From Chelativorans intermedius (GTDB lineage Bacteria > Pseudomonadota > Alphaproteobacteria > Rhizobiales > Rhizobiaceae): DNA of 64,000 nucleotides. Of the stretch, positions 10,600 through 19,970 are shown piece by piece. A model generated the notes under the pieces. It ran no database searches and had not been told where the DNA came from. It worked only from the letters and a program-made list of their open reading frames with translations. Numbering within the stretch: position 1 is the first letter of the stretch; the number at the start of each line of letters is the position of its first letter. Made by a program: the position numbers and the translations under genes. The stretch lies in the NCBI RefSeq assembly GCF_025398255.1, contig NZ_JAODNW010000022.1, positions 1 through 64,000 of the forward strand. The letters are read 5' to 3'.

Positions 10600-11261
10600 T
10601 GCTCCGCATGGCCGCCCTTATCAGCGAAAAGCCGCGAATATCCGCAGCGGTGCGGTTTCGTGTGATCCGCGCCACACTTTATTGGATCGGGCTGGGCCCG
10701 GCCGTGTGGACCTTTTTCCTCGGCCTCACGGATCAGCTGGGGGCAAACCCGATGAGGACCCTCGAGCAGACCTTGGGTCTTTGGGCACTGCGCTTTCTCA
10801 TCGCCACCCTTGCCGTGACACCTTTTCGCGACCTCACGGGAATCAGCTTACTGCGCTATCGGCGCGCGCTCGGTCTGCTGGCCTTCTATTACGCCCTGTT
10901 GCACTTTACGACCTACATCGTGCTGGATCAGGGCCTCAACCTTTCGGCGATCGCGGCGGATATCGTCAAGCGGCCCTACATCACGATCGGGATGCTAGCG
11001 TTCGCAGTTCTGGTGCCACTTGCCGCCACGTCCAACGATACAATGGTACGACGGATGGGGCGTGCCTGGAGTCGCCTCCACCGGTGGGTCTATCTGGCCG
11101 CGGCGGCCGCAGCGGTGCACTTCCTGCTTGTAGTGAAGTCCTGGACGATGGAGCCTGTGGTCTATTTCGCCATCGTGGCTATACTCCTCGGCTACCGCCT
11201 CTATAAGCGTCTTCGCGGCAGCAGGGGCAACCGGCGTAGGAAACCGGTTCCTACGCGCTGA
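10599..11261 (+). CDS. msrQ: heme-binding membrane subunit MsrQ (YedZ)
   Basis: 220-residue six-helix ferric-reductase-like membrane protein. Conserved features are RRALGLLAFYYALLHFTTYI and LHRWVYLAAAAAAVHF, which hold the b-heme histidines. It passes quinol or flavin-derived electrons to MsrP. The ATG lies in the TGATG overlap with msrP; a TTG three bases earlier is unnecessary. Confidence 0.94.
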
Positions 11262-11304
11262 TCGGTTGTCCATATCCGCAGGACAGATTTGGAATGGCAT
11301 AATC

Positions 11305-13131
11305 CTAAACGGCCGCTTCCTGCGATCGCTGTCGTGCCGGCTGACCCGTCTTGGTCAGGTTCAGGGCGGTATCGGCCAATGCCACATGACTGAAGACATG
11401 AGGAAAATTGCCGAGATGCCGGCGTGCCCGCGGATCATATTCCTCCGCGAGCAGGCCGACATCGTTGCGCAAGTCGAGCAGCCGCTCGAAAAGCGCGCGG
11501 GCCTCTTTCTGCCGGCCAAGCAGGACAAGGTTGTCGGCAAGCCAAAAGCTGCAGGCGAGGAACGCTCCTTCCCCTGGCGGCAGTCCGTCCTGTGTGACCG
11601 CGGAATCATACCTGAGAACCAATCCGTCGACCATGAGACGCTTCTGGATGGCTTCCACAGTACCCCGTACCCGGTCATCATCCGCCGGAAGAAAGCCGAC
11701 AATCGGCAGAAGCAGAAGACTGGCATCCAGGGTCTTGCCTCCGTAGCACTGCACGAATGCGCCTAAGTCGGTATTGTATCCACGTCGGCAAACCTCCTCA
11801 TGGACCCGCGCGCGCAATGCTCTCCAACGCTCAAGCGGTCCCCCGAGCCGGAACTGCTCGGCACTACGGATCGCGCGGTCAAGCGCCACCCAGGCCATCA
11901 CCTTGGAATGGGTAAAATGGCGTCGCCTGGCGCGAATCTCCCAGATGCCCTCATCGGGCTTGGCCCAGATCGTCTCGAGATGCTCAATAAGCGCCCGCTG
12001 CAATTCCCATGCTTCGTGACTTGGCTCAAGGCCGCCGCGCCGTGCCTGGTGCATTGCGTCCATGATTTCGCCGAACACATCTATCTGGAGTTGGCCGTGG
12101 GCAGCATTGCCGATCCGGACCGGCCGGGACTCTTCATATCCGGGCAGCCATGGCAGTTCCCATTCGGTAAGGCGACGTTCTCCGGCGACGCCGTGCATCG
12201 GCTGCAAGTGCGTGGGCGTACCGGCGGCCGCACGCAGGAGCCAGTCGCGCCATGCCTTCGCCTCATTGTAGTAGCCGGCATTCATCAGCGAGAGCAGCGT
12301 GAACGTCGCGTCGCGCAGCCAGCAGAAGCGGTAGTCCCAGTTTCGTTGGCCGCCGATCAGTTCCGGAAGCGACGTCGTCGGAGAAGCCACGATTCCGCCG
12401 GTGGGGCCATAAGTCAGCGCCTTCAGGACAACGTGCGAGTGGACGACCGCGTCTTCCCAAGGCCCTTTGTAGCGGCAGCGCCCTCCCCAGTTCCGCCAAA
12501 AGGCTTCAGTCTCGTCGAGCAGTTCCTGGGCATCGACTGGAGCCGGCGGTGGCAGATGGGACGGCGAGTAGCTCAAAACGAAGGCTACGATCTCGCCGGC
12601 AGTAATCGTGAATCGAGAGGCGGTCCTCTGGTCCTCGTAAAGGGAAGGGCGCCCGCCCTGGACCGTGACCATATCGGGCCCAGCGATCGCACGCAGCCTG
12701 CCATCTTCCAGGTGCGTGATCCAAGGCACAACGGCACCGTAGCCAAAGCGGATCACAAGTTCAGACATCATTGCGACGCGCCCGCGGCTGCCCTTCACAA
12801 TTCGGACCAGCCTGGGATGGTCCCGACCGATCGCCAAGAAGTCGATGAGAGTGGCGGCTCCCTCGTCCGTCTCGAATTGCGTCTCCAGGACAAGCGTCAG
12901 GCCTCGGTAGCGGCGCGTGACGCGCGCGGTCTCTGTCGCCGGTCGAACAAGCCATCGTCCGTGCGCGGGGCTGCCCAAAAGCGCGGCAAAGCAAGCGTCG
13001 GAATCAAAACGGGGCCAGCAAAGCCAGTCGACCGACCCCTCACAGCTCACCAGCGCGGCGCTCCGGCAGTCGCCGATCAGTGCATAATCTTCTATGCGCG
13101 CCGCCACCGCCCCGTCCTCACCCAGCGTCAC
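11305..13131 (-). CDS. glycoside hydrolase family 15 protein (glucoamylase/trehalase-like)
   Basis: About 608 residues. The N-terminal signature RIEDYALIGDCRSAALV plus GSVDWLCWPRFDS, the central WDYRFCWLRDATFTL and the C-terminal GEGAFLACSFWLADNL (with the candidate catalytic Glu) are typical of cytosolic bacterial GH15 proteins. Such enzymes hydrolyse terminal alpha-glucosidic bonds of oligosaccharides or trehalose; the substrate here cannot be told. The GTG at 13131 gives the family N-terminus and overlaps the upstream SDR gene by 14 bases; an ATG at 13161 is possible. Convergent with msrQ. Confidence 0.88.
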   Translation of the reverse strand: MTLGEDGAVAARIEDYALIGDCRSAALVSCEGSVDWLCWPRFDSDACFAALLGSPAHGRWLVRPATETARVTRRYRGLTLVLETQFETDEGAATLIDFLAIGRDHPRLVRIVKGSRGRVAMMSELVIRFGYGAVVPWITHLEDGRLRAIAGPDMVTVQGGRPSLYEDQRTASRFTITAGEIVAFVLSYSPSHLPPPAPVDAQELLDETEAFWRNWGGRCRYKGPWEDAVVHSHVVLKALTYGPTGGIVASPTTSLPELIGGQRNWDYRFCWLRDATFTLLSLMNAGYYNEAKAWRDWLLRAAAGTPTHLQPMHGVAGERRLTEWELPWLPGYEESRPVRIGNAAHGQLQIDVFGEIMDAMHQARRGGLEPSHEAWELQRALIEHLETIWAKPDEGIWEIRARRRHFTHSKVMAWVALDRAIRSAEQFRLGGPLERWRALRARVHEEVCRRGYNTDLGAFVQCYGGKTLDASLLLLPIVGFLPADDDRVRGTVEAIQKRLMVDGLVLRYDSAVTQDGLPPGEGAFLACSFWLADNLVLLGRQKEARALFERLLDLRNDVGLLAEEYDPRARRHLGNFPHVFSHVALADTALNLTKTGQPARQRSQEAAV

Positions 13132-13933
13132 GGAATTCCGGATAGAGCGCCATGCCACCATCTACAAAGAGTGTGGCGCCGGTGACATAATCCGAAAGGT
13201 CTGACGCAAGCCAAAGTGCGGCTTCGGCGACATCCTCGGGCTCGCCGATGCGCCCGTAGGGGATGAGCTTCAGCAGATCTGCTTCCGCCTCAGGTGTCTT
13301 CCAGGCCGCGCGGTTGATCGGGGTCCTGATCGCGCCCGGAGCAATTCCATTCACGCGAATGCGCTTTTGCGCTGTTTCCTGCGCCAGCGTCTTCATCATC
13401 AACATCAGTCCGCCTTTGGAGGCTGCATAGTTGACGTGCCCTGCCCAGGGAATGAGTTGGTGCACGGAGCTCATGCAGATGATTTTGCCTGCCGCTTTTG
13501 AACGGGGGCTGGGTTTCTGCTGGTCGAAGCAGCGAATGGCTTCCCGGGCGCAGAGGAACTGACCCGTGAGATTAACGTCGAGCACACGCCGCCACTGCTC
13601 CACCGCCATTTCGGCTGCAGGCGCGTCCATCTGGATTCCGGCGTTGGCCACGAGAATATCGATCCTGCCGAACGCCTCCATGAAGGTGGCAAACAGCGAA
13701 TGCACCTTTTCTTCGGCGGAGACATCCGCCTGGAGTGCGACCGCCTTGCCGCCATTCCTCTTGATTCCCTCTACGATCTTAGTGGCCGCTTCGGAATGCG
13801 AGTGGTAGTTTACGCCGACAGCCGCGCCTGCGGTTGCAAATCGGCGGGCGACGACCTCCCCCATCCCGGAACTTGCGCCGGTGATCAGGGCGGTCTGGCC
13901 CTGTAAGGGATGCTCGCGATCGACTTTGCTCAT
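13118..13933 (-). CDS. short-chain dehydrogenase (glucose 1-dehydrogenase-like)
   Basis: 271-residue classical SDR. Cofactor motif TGASSGMGE near the N-terminus, NAG in VANAGIQ, and the Ser-Tyr-Lys triad in CMSSVH and NYAASKGG. The C-terminus VTGATLFVDGGMALYPEF resembles glucose/ribitol dehydrogenase relatives. NAD(P)-dependent oxidation of a sugar or polyol is likely; the substrate is not known. The ATG at 13933 follows TGAGG and begins five bases before the end of the upstream gene's stop region, so the two are coupled. Confidence 0.88.
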   Translation of the reverse strand: MSKVDREHPLQGQTALITGASSGMGEVVARRFATAGAAVGVNYHSHSEAATKIVEGIKRNGGKAVALQADVSAEEKVHSLFATFMEAFGRIDILVANAGIQMDAPAAEMAVEQWRRVLDVNLTGQFLCAREAIRCFDQQKPSPRSKAAGKIICMSSVHQLIPWAGHVNYAASKGGLMLMMKTLAQETAQKRIRVNGIAPGAIRTPINRAAWKTPEAEADLLKLIPYGRIGEPEDVAEAALWLASDLSDYVTGATLFVDGGMALYPEFRDAG

Positions 13934-13937
13934 AGCC

Positions 13938-16478
13938 TCACAGGATGTAACGGTCCCAGTTGCCATAATGCTCCTTGCTGCGGGTGCCGCGCGGTAGGCT
14001 AAGGGCGATAAGGATGAGACCCGCTATCACGCCGTGCACGGCCGCCACCGTGCCTCCGCCGGCCAGAAGCCAGGGCGCGGCGATAAGCCAGAGGCCGAAG
14101 GCGACGTTGATGAAGCGCAATGGGCGCGCCACTTCGGCCATGGCTATGACGGCGACGGTGATGACAAGCGCGCCGACCAGGTGGTCGCTGTCGGCCATCG
14201 GCGGCTCAGTACCGAAAACCAGGCGACTGAACATTAGCCAGGCACCGAGCAGGGAGCTCCCAACCAGCGTCCACGGCACAGTCACGCCGCGCGCCGCCGA
14301 AAGGACCAGTTCCCAAAGCGGCATATCAAAGCCGGGCCTTTGCACGTCCTTACCGCTTCCCGGCAGTGCATCGCCCCTGAAGAAGGAGCGCCAGAACGGC
14401 CGGCCGCGGCGGGTGTTGAGAACGAGGAACTGGCCCATCGCCACGAGCTCGTCGAGCGCGTAGGGGATCATGATGAGCATGGCGAGCGCCGCCAGCAGGC
14501 ACAGCGTGCAGTAAGTGCCGATCATGATCGGCTGGATGATGATGAAATAGATCGACACGACGCCGAGCGGCACCACGACGATGCCGAACAGAAGCACCAT
14601 CCAGGGCATGGTGCGCCAGCGCGCTCGTCCGCCCATGATCCCCATTAGGATCTCGAACATATAGCTGGTCGCGCCCAGCCCGCCGTCGGCGATCGGCCAG
14701 GCCCTGGAAACGTCGGAGGTGATGATAAACTCGGTGCCGTTCCGGCCGCCCTCGCCCGCGAAGAACGGCTCCCAAACGCTCTCGATATGGCCGAGCTGGT
14801 ACGCCGCAAGAACGCGCGCAATAACGAAGCCGATTGCGCCGAGCGCGATGATCGGCAGGCGCTGCAGATATGTGGAGGGGCAATAGCTCCAGCCGGGTGG
14901 CATGTCGGAGTCGTCCATCATGCCCTCGTGGCTCATGCCGGGCATCATCGGCACGAGGATGGCGAAGGTGATGACAAGCGCGCCGACAAATGTGTCATTT
15001 GCATAGACGGCGGCACTCGGTGCCCAAAAGACGAGCGGCGCGAAAAGAAGCCATATGCCCACCGCCGTGTTCGCCCACTGCGCCCAACTGAAGCGCGGCG
15101 AAAGCGAGAGCGCCGAGAACGCCATAATCAGCAACCCGCTGGTGAGATCGCTCCAGGCGGTGAGAGAATTGCGCAATGACGGGTCCCAGAGCCCACGCTC
15201 TTCCGTGACGCGCATTACGGCGTCACTGAAGGTGTCTGCGCCGAACGTACCGAAGACGAACGGGCTCGTTGCCAGCCACAGGCCCAGCAGCATGTTGAGG
15301 AAGTGCACCCAGAGCATGTCGAAATGCATCATGCGCATGTGCTGCATGTGTTTTCGCATCATGGCACGAAATTGCTCGGGCTCCTGCTCTGCCTCGTTCT
15401 GTTCGTTTTCTACCTGCTCCGCCGCTACCGCGGCCGAGTTCAGCTTGTTCGCCTTGTACCATCCGACTGGGTCCGCCTTCAGTGCGGCGATCATTTTGGG
15501 CAGTGTCTCGCGCAGGGAATGTTTCGGTTCCCAGCCGAGAAGCTCCTTGGCGCGCGAGATGTTGATTTCGTAGTGGTCGTCCGAGATGTCGACCATCCAG
15601 GACCGGATGAAGGGGTCCTGATCCAGCACCTCGCCCTGCACCCAGGCGCCCGTCCGGGCGAGGCCTTTCGGAATGCGCCGCGTCTTCCAGTCCTCGTCAT
15701 GGATCAAGCGGCCAATCTCGCGCTGCAATTCGTCGAATGTGGGCGTATCCGTTTCGCCCAGGAGCAGCGCCAGATCCGGCGGCAACTCCTTCCGGCGCTC
15801 AATTATCGTGATCAGGGCCGCGGTGAGGTCATCGAGATGGAGGAACGGTTGCCCTGTATCGAGATCGCCTGGGTAGAAGTGGCTGACATATTGACGTTCG
15901 TAGATGCGTGCGATCTGGTGCGAGAGGAAGGTTGCGCGGCCAATATCATCATAGACGCCGGCCGGGCGCACCGTGACCACCGGAATTTTTCCCCTCTGCT
16001 CCCGGATCAGCTTTTCCGTGCGTATCTTGGACTCGCGATACGGCAGCTTCGCATCGAGCGGCCAATCCTCATTGATCGGCTCTCCCTTCCTGCCCGGAGC
16101 ATGAACCAGCATTGTGCTCGAGAAGACGAACTGCTCGACCTCGAATTCCTGGAGCCCGCGCAGTAGCCGCTCCGTCCCGCGCACGGTAACCTCTTCGTAT
16201 AGCGGATTGGGTTCGCCGGTCAGATCGAAATAGGCGGCGAGATGAACCACCGAGGCGATGCGCTCGCCATAGCCGAGCCGCACCCGCTCCAACGCGGCTT
16301 CGATGCTGCTGTCTGACGTGAGATCGATACAGATGCACTCTGCTTCCGCCGGAGGATGTGGCGGCATGTCGCGGTCAAATCCGACCGGTGTAAAGTGTCC
16401 TGCCAGCTTCTTTATCAGTGCCGATCCGATAAAGCCGCTGCTTCCTGTGACGACCACCACGTCCTTCTCGGAATTCAC
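13938..16478 (-). CDS. multidomain fusion: NAD-dependent epimerase + SPW-repeat membrane domain + VKOR-like domain
   Basis: 846 residues. Residues 1-330 are an extended SDR (TGSSGFIGSAL, YRESK triad segment). A charged linker rich in Glu and a Met/His-rich patch (HMQHMRMMHFDM) leads to membrane segments with SPW-type motifs (SWAQWANTAVGIWLLFAP). A region of four or more helices follows with TYCTLCLLAALAM, resembling the CxxC active site of vitamin K epoxide reductase homologues. A final pair of helices (VPWTLVGSSLLGAWLMFS, FGLWLIAAPWLL) looks like a second SPW copy. The loop cysteines of full VKOR enzymes are not seen. The GTG at 16478 has GGAGGGGAAG just upstream. It is the upstream partner of the SDR and GH15 genes. 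Function unknown; a membrane redox or envelope role is inference. Confidence 0.82.
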   Translation of the reverse strand: MNSEKDVVVVTGSSGFIGSALIKKLAGHFTPVGFDRDMPPHPPAEAECICIDLTSDSSIEAALERVRLGYGERIASVVHLAAYFDLTGEPNPLYEEVTVRGTERLLRGLQEFEVEQFVFSSTMLVHAPGRKGEPINEDWPLDAKLPYRESKIRTEKLIREQRGKIPVVTVRPAGVYDDIGRATFLSHQIARIYERQYVSHFYPGDLDTGQPFLHLDDLTAALITIIERRKELPPDLALLLGETDTPTFDELQREIGRLIHDEDWKTRRIPKGLARTGAWVQGEVLDQDPFIRSWMVDISDDHYEINISRAKELLGWEPKHSLRETLPKMIAALKADPVGWYKANKLNSAAVAAEQVENEQNEAEQEPEQFRAMMRKHMQHMRMMHFDMLWVHFLNMLLGLWLATSPFVFGTFGADTFSDAVMRVTEERGLWDPSLRNSLTAWSDLTSGLLIMAFSALSLSPRFSWAQWANTAVGIWLLFAPLVFWAPSAAVYANDTFVGALVITFAILVPMMPGMSHEGMMDDSDMPPGWSYCPSTYLQRLPIIALGAIGFVIARVLAAYQLGHIESVWEPFFAGEGGRNGTEFIITSDVSRAWPIADGGLGATSYMFEILMGIMGGRARWRTMPWMVLLFGIVVVPLGVVSIYFIIIQPIMIGTYCTLCLLAALAMLIMIPYALDELVAMGQFLVLNTRRGRPFWRSFFRGDALPGSGKDVQRPGFDMPLWELVLSAARGVTVPWTLVGSSLLGAWLMFSRLVFGTEPPMADSDHLVGALVITVAVIAMAEVARPLRFINVAFGLWLIAAPWLLAGGGTVAAVHGVIAGLILIALSLPRGTRSKEHYGNWDRYIL

Positions 16479-16508
16479 CTTCCCCTCCGAAAGCACAAAC
16501 AATAAGCC

Positions 16509-16637
16509 TCAGCTTCTCACATATTTCACGAGCGCAACCATCGCGAGTACGATCAGCGCCAGGAGCAAAATCCAGAACACGCCTACGCCGGCCATGATCC
16601 AGCCCGCGCCCTCGATACCCATGCACTCCATCATCAT
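16509..16637 (-). CDS. 42-residue single-helix membrane peptide
   Basis: Begins MMMECMGIEGAG, then one long hydrophobic helix (WIMAGVGVFWILLLALIVLA) and a basic tail VKYVRS. GGAG lies eight bases before the first ATG. It ends about 30 bases before the start of the large fusion gene and is co-directional, so it is probably the first gene of that operon. Unknown function; small membrane peptides of this kind often stabilise a larger membrane partner. Confidence 0.6.
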   Translation of the reverse strand: MMMECMGIEGAGWIMAGVGVFWILLLALIVLAMVALVKYVRS

Positions 16638-16949
16638 GGTTGCGCTCTCCGTCTGATCTCCAGCCGTTCCAGATCACCAACCCGCATGCCGGCGCTGATC
16701 TGTGCCCGGATTCCCGGACTCGACCTCCGAAACTCTCTACTTCGCCGCGACGGTTCCGCGGCTAAATTCTAAATGAAACCGACGCGTTCCGACATGGTTC
16801 CAATTCCGGATGGGCACGACCGCCGACTGCTCCCGTCTCTCGGCGGATCCTTGCGAACGCGCTAGCGGTAGAAAACAAGTCCGGGGAACGGCATAGCATC
16901 CCGCACGTTGGGTGAGGAACCCGGCGACTGCTACCTCTCAGGAAGCACT
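16638..16949 (+). other. divergent intergenic region
   Basis: About 310 bases between the leftward membrane-peptide operon and the rightward permease. It should hold both promoters. I see no convincing gene, operator or terminator. Confidence 0.5.
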
Positions 16950-18053
16950 ATGATCGAGCAGATCGGCACATCACTTTATGTCAGCGCTGGCCTTTTCTGG
17001 AAAGCGTTCTGGGCGCTGGCGTTCGGCTATGCCTTTTCGTCGCTCATCCAGGTGCTGGTGCCACGTGAAATGGTCGCCAGACACCTCGGGCGCCCTGGCC
17101 TTAAGGAGACCTCCCTCGCGATGGTTTTAGGGCCAGCATCTTCATCCTGTTCTTTCGCGGCGCTCTCGGCCGGACGTGCTCTCCTGGCAAAGGGAGCAGC
17201 ACTGATCCCGATGATGGCCTTTCTGTTCGGCGCCACCAACCTGTCGCCCCAGGTGGCAGCGCTCGCCTGGATCTTCCTTGGCTGGCAGTTTGCGCTGGCC
17301 GTGGTTGTTGGCTCCATCGCGCACGTTTTGGTGATGGCGGCCGCAGTGCGCCTTACCTATCCAAAAGAGATGGTGGAGCGTGCCCGGCAAGACGCTTCCA
17401 AGTCGTCGATGGAGGGAATGGGTGACCCCTCGGAGGGACTGCCGCGCCCTTGGCGCGAGAAGCTGGCAAGCGGCAAGGCTTGGCGCCGCATTGGCACGAC
17501 CTATGTGCGCGAATGGAACATGGTCTGGAAAGACCTTTTGTTCGGGTTCCTCGTTGCCGGCGCAGTTGCCGTGCTCGTCCCCGACGCGGTCTTTCAGGCG
17601 ATTTTCCCGCAGGGGCTGACGCCCGTCTTGCTTGTTGTCGTCCACGCGTTCCTCGGACCGGTGTTGGCGCTGCTGACGATCATCGGCTCTATGGGAAACG
17701 GTCCGCTCGCCGCGGTGCTGTGGGAAAACGGGGTTCTGTTCGCCGGTATCATCGCCTTCTTGTATGCCGACTTTGTCGTGATCCCGTCGCTACGGATCAA
17801 CACGACCTACTACGGCTGGCGCTTCGCGGCCTATCTGGGCGCGATCTTCACCGCTTCGGCTATCGGCGCAGGTATCATAATGCACACGCTGTTCTGGCTT
17901 CTTGGTCTCATTCCCGAGCCACAGGCCGGCGCCGTGCAGCAGCTCGCGCAGTTCCGCATCGACTATGTCTTCTTCCTGAATCTGGCGGCAATCGCAGTGT
18001 CAGGCGCGCTGCTATGGGAATGGTGGCGCAATCGTCGGCACCCTGACCTGTGA
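16950..18053 (+). CDS. permease of the ArsP/DUF318 (UPF0718) family
   Basis: 367 residues with about eight to ten membrane helices in two halves. Motif GPASSSCSFAALSAGRALL in the first half and GSMGNGPLAAVLW in the second match the permease family that includes ArsP, where cysteines near the pore bind organoarsenicals. A central cytoplasmic loop (about 140-185) is charged. The ATG at 16950 follows AGGAAGCACT. Substrate unknown; the family and neighbourhood suggest metal or metalloid export. The next gene is convergent and encodes a cysteine-rich CBS protein. Confidence 0.82.
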   Translation: MIEQIGTSLYVSAGLFWKAFWALAFGYAFSSLIQVLVPREMVARHLGRPGLKETSLAMVLGPASSSCSFAALSAGRALLAKGAALIPMMAFLFGATNLSPQVAALAWIFLGWQFALAVVVGSIAHVLVMAAAVRLTYPKEMVERARQDASKSSMEGMGDPSEGLPRPWREKLASGKAWRRIGTTYVREWNMVWKDLLFGFLVAGAVAVLVPDAVFQAIFPQGLTPVLLVVVHAFLGPVLALLTIIGSMGNGPLAAVLWENGVLFAGIIAFLYADFVVIPSLRINTTYYGWRFAAYLGAIFTASAIGAGIIMHTLFWLLGLIPEPQAGAVQQLAQFRIDYVFFLNLAAIAVSGALLWEWWRNRRHPDL

Positions 18054-18143
18054 GCAGGATCACAAAAGTTCATCTGCGCGATCAGCTGCGATTCCGTCGT
18101 TCGGTCGTTCCGAGCTTGCGCCACTGTATTCGTGAACGAGGCC

Positions 18144-18587
18144 TCAGCAGCAGCCTGACCGTGAAGGTTCGGAACTCGGCTTCGAGACATCTCGGACAAG
18201 CTGGGCCGTCTCATGCTCCGAACCATGCAGCGCTATATCGGCCTGCGAGACCATGCCGCAGCAGGCACCTTTCTCGTCCACCACCGGTACACGCCTGATC
18301 TGATTTTCCTCAAGAGTGCTGCAGCAATCATCGAGATCCATGTCGGGCGTGGCTGTCACGGCCGGAGATGACATCACCTCGCGTACCGGCGTCGAAGGAT
18401 TCTTGTCTTCGGCGACACCGCGACAAGCCATGTCTCGATCCGTTACCACACCGATGGGTCGACCCTCGTCGTCGACCACGGGAAGTTCGCCGCAATCATG
18501 CTCTGCCATGAGCTTGGCTGCCTCTTTCATCGATGTATCCGGGCCACAGCAGGCCGGATTGCTTGTCATTACGTCTTGCACTTGCAT
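18144..18587 (-). CDS. cysteine-rich CBS-domain protein
   Basis: 147 residues forming a tandem CBS pair (about 1-58 and 68-128; VTDRDMACRGVAE and QADIALHG are CBS landmarks). Ten cysteines, eight of them in four CC pairs (PACCGP, DDCCST, GACCGM and the terminal SGCC), which is not usual for CBS modules. CBS pairs bind adenosyl ligands. The cysteines suggest metal or thiol redox sensing (inference). The ATG at 18587 follows AGGAAAAGCGCG; the longer frame starts in unlikely sequence. Confidence 0.85.
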   Translation of the reverse strand: MQVQDVMTSNPACCGPDTSMKEAAKLMAEHDCGELPVVDDEGRPIGVVTDRDMACRGVAEDKNPSTPVREVMSSPAVTATPDMDLDDCCSTLEENQIRRVPVVDEKGACCGMVSQADIALHGSEHETAQLVRDVSKPSSEPSRSGCC

Positions 18588-18913
18588 CGCGCTTTTCCTG
18601 TTGCTCGTCGAAAATGCTCCGCCTGAATGGCAGACGTTGTCATCGAAACCCATCTCCGAACCCAAGGTTCCAATCCGACACCAACACTCTCACTTGTCAC
18701 CGGACCGGGCAGTGATCGAAGGTCTTCCGCAGAGAGCCCGAAGTCGGATCGACCAGCTAAGCGGACCAGAATGCTTCCGCTACGGGCCGGGCGCGAGTTT
18801 GTCGCGACAGGCCGCCTGGAGAAGTGGTCGCGATCACTCCTAAGCCATCATGCATCGGCGGCTATAAAGACGTCATATGTGACCTCGGTATTTGCCAATT
18901 TGTAGCTAAGTGT
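18588..18913 (+). other. intergenic region upstream of the CBS gene
   Basis: About 325 bases with no supported gene. It must contain the leftward promoter of the CBS gene. No operator was recognised. Confidence 0.4.
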
Positions 18914-19270
18914 ATGAGCAAATTGGAGCATCCGCCCCCGCTCACTGCTGATGCGCTCCGCAAGATCGAGCGGGGCCGCAACTCGTTCGAAAAGCACGCC
19001 TGGGCGAGGTCTACAGGTCGCTGGCATCCGCCGATCAAGCGCTTCAACTTGGCGCTGAAAATCTCGAACTGCTGGCGGTATCGGCGTATCTGAGTTGCAG
19101 TCCAAAACAGCGGAAGGATGGCGTTGGCTTCCTCGCCGCGGTGAAAGCACAGACTGCTCATTTGTGCACGCCGTCAGGATCGCTCCCGAGAGCAAGCCCG
19201 CGGAGGCGCCAGCTGCCTTTCTCGTGACCGGCCATCGACAGATCATGGTGTCGCTTTCCATTCAATTGTG
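18914..19270 (+). pseudogene. decayed fragment of a LuxR-type regulator with helical repeats
   Basis: The first frame reads MSKLEHPPPLTADALRKI then RGRNSFEKHAW. After a one-base loss near 19003 the sense continues in another frame as GEVYRSLASADQALQLGAEN and LELLAVSAYLS, a TPR-like start seen in large LuxR-family regulators. Further frame changes and stops follow, and no DNA-binding domain remains. It ends beside the TniABQ transposon, which may have removed the rest. The family assignment rests on memory of similar N-termini and is tentative. Confidence 0.45.
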
Positions 19271-19304
19271 CGAATCGGACTCCAACGATTTCAGTAGTTT
19301 GCCC

Positions 19305-19374
19305 GAGCACTTAATTTGAGAATGGGCATTTAATTTGATAATCTGGCTTGGATGTTGGCACTTGATGTGAGAAT
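19305..19374 (+). repeat. left transposon end with three transposase-site repeats
   Basis: Copies of the unit CACTTAATTTGAGAAT at 19308-19323 (exact), 19327-19342 (CATTTAATTTGATAAT) and 19359-19374 (CACTTGATGTGAGAAT), all in the same direction. Confidence 0.8.
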
Positions 19375-19408
19375 CAGGTTCTCGATGTTTTTCTGTTCGT
19401 GAGCTTCT

Positions 19409-19970
19409 ATGAGCCATCTTTTCCCCGACGAGATCGATGATGCGCTTTGGGATGAAGCGTGCCGACGGGCGGATGCGATACGCGGCTTCCTGAGACGCCA
19501 TCCCAGCCGCACAGGTGCCGGAGCCGTTGCGGAACTCGCAACGGAACTCGGCCTAAGCCAGGCAACGGCCTCGCCTCATAAGACTGTTTCGCAGCGGTGG
19601 AACCGTGCTGTCCCTGGTGGATCGCAAGCGAGGAAGGCCGGAGGGGTATCGTACGCTGGACGGGAAACGGGAGGGGATCATCCGTGCGACGATCAAGGCA
19701 CACTATCTGAACCGGAACCGCCCGACTGTTTCGCAGCTGGTTCGCGACGTGCACACGAACTGCATTTCGGCAGGGCTCAAACCCCCTCATCGCCGAACGA
19801 TCATGACGCGCGTCAGGGACATCGACCTCCAGAAGCGGGCAAAGCGACGCGGCGAACAGAAGACCGTCAAGGCGACAACGCCCGTTCCCGGATCGTTTGA
19901 CGTCGCGCGTCCCCTGGACGTCGTCCAGATCGACCATACGAAGGCCGACGTCTTCGTCGTCGACGAGGAT
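19409..19970 (+). pseudogene. tniA: TniA-type transposase, N-terminal part only
   Basis: Starts MSHLFPDEIDDALWDEACRR with a helix-turn-helix (LATELGLSQATA). A frameshift near 19573 follows, then VDRKRGRPEGYRTLDGKREG and onward to the first catalytic aspartate region LDVVQIDHTKADVFVVDED. There the gene stops abruptly and joins tniB out of frame near 19970. The remaining catalytic residues and C-terminal domain are missing, so the protein cannot catalyse transposition. Confidence 0.8.

Noticed and set aside
11800-13185. 461-codon open frame on the plus strand
   Set aside because: Antisense shadow of the GH15 gene; composition rich in Arg/His/Pro and no motif.
19308-19374. Short regularly repeated units suggesting a CRISPR or iteron array
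   Set aside because: Only three imperfect 16-bp copies with uneven spacing, repeated in inverted form at the far end of the element: these are transposon end sites.
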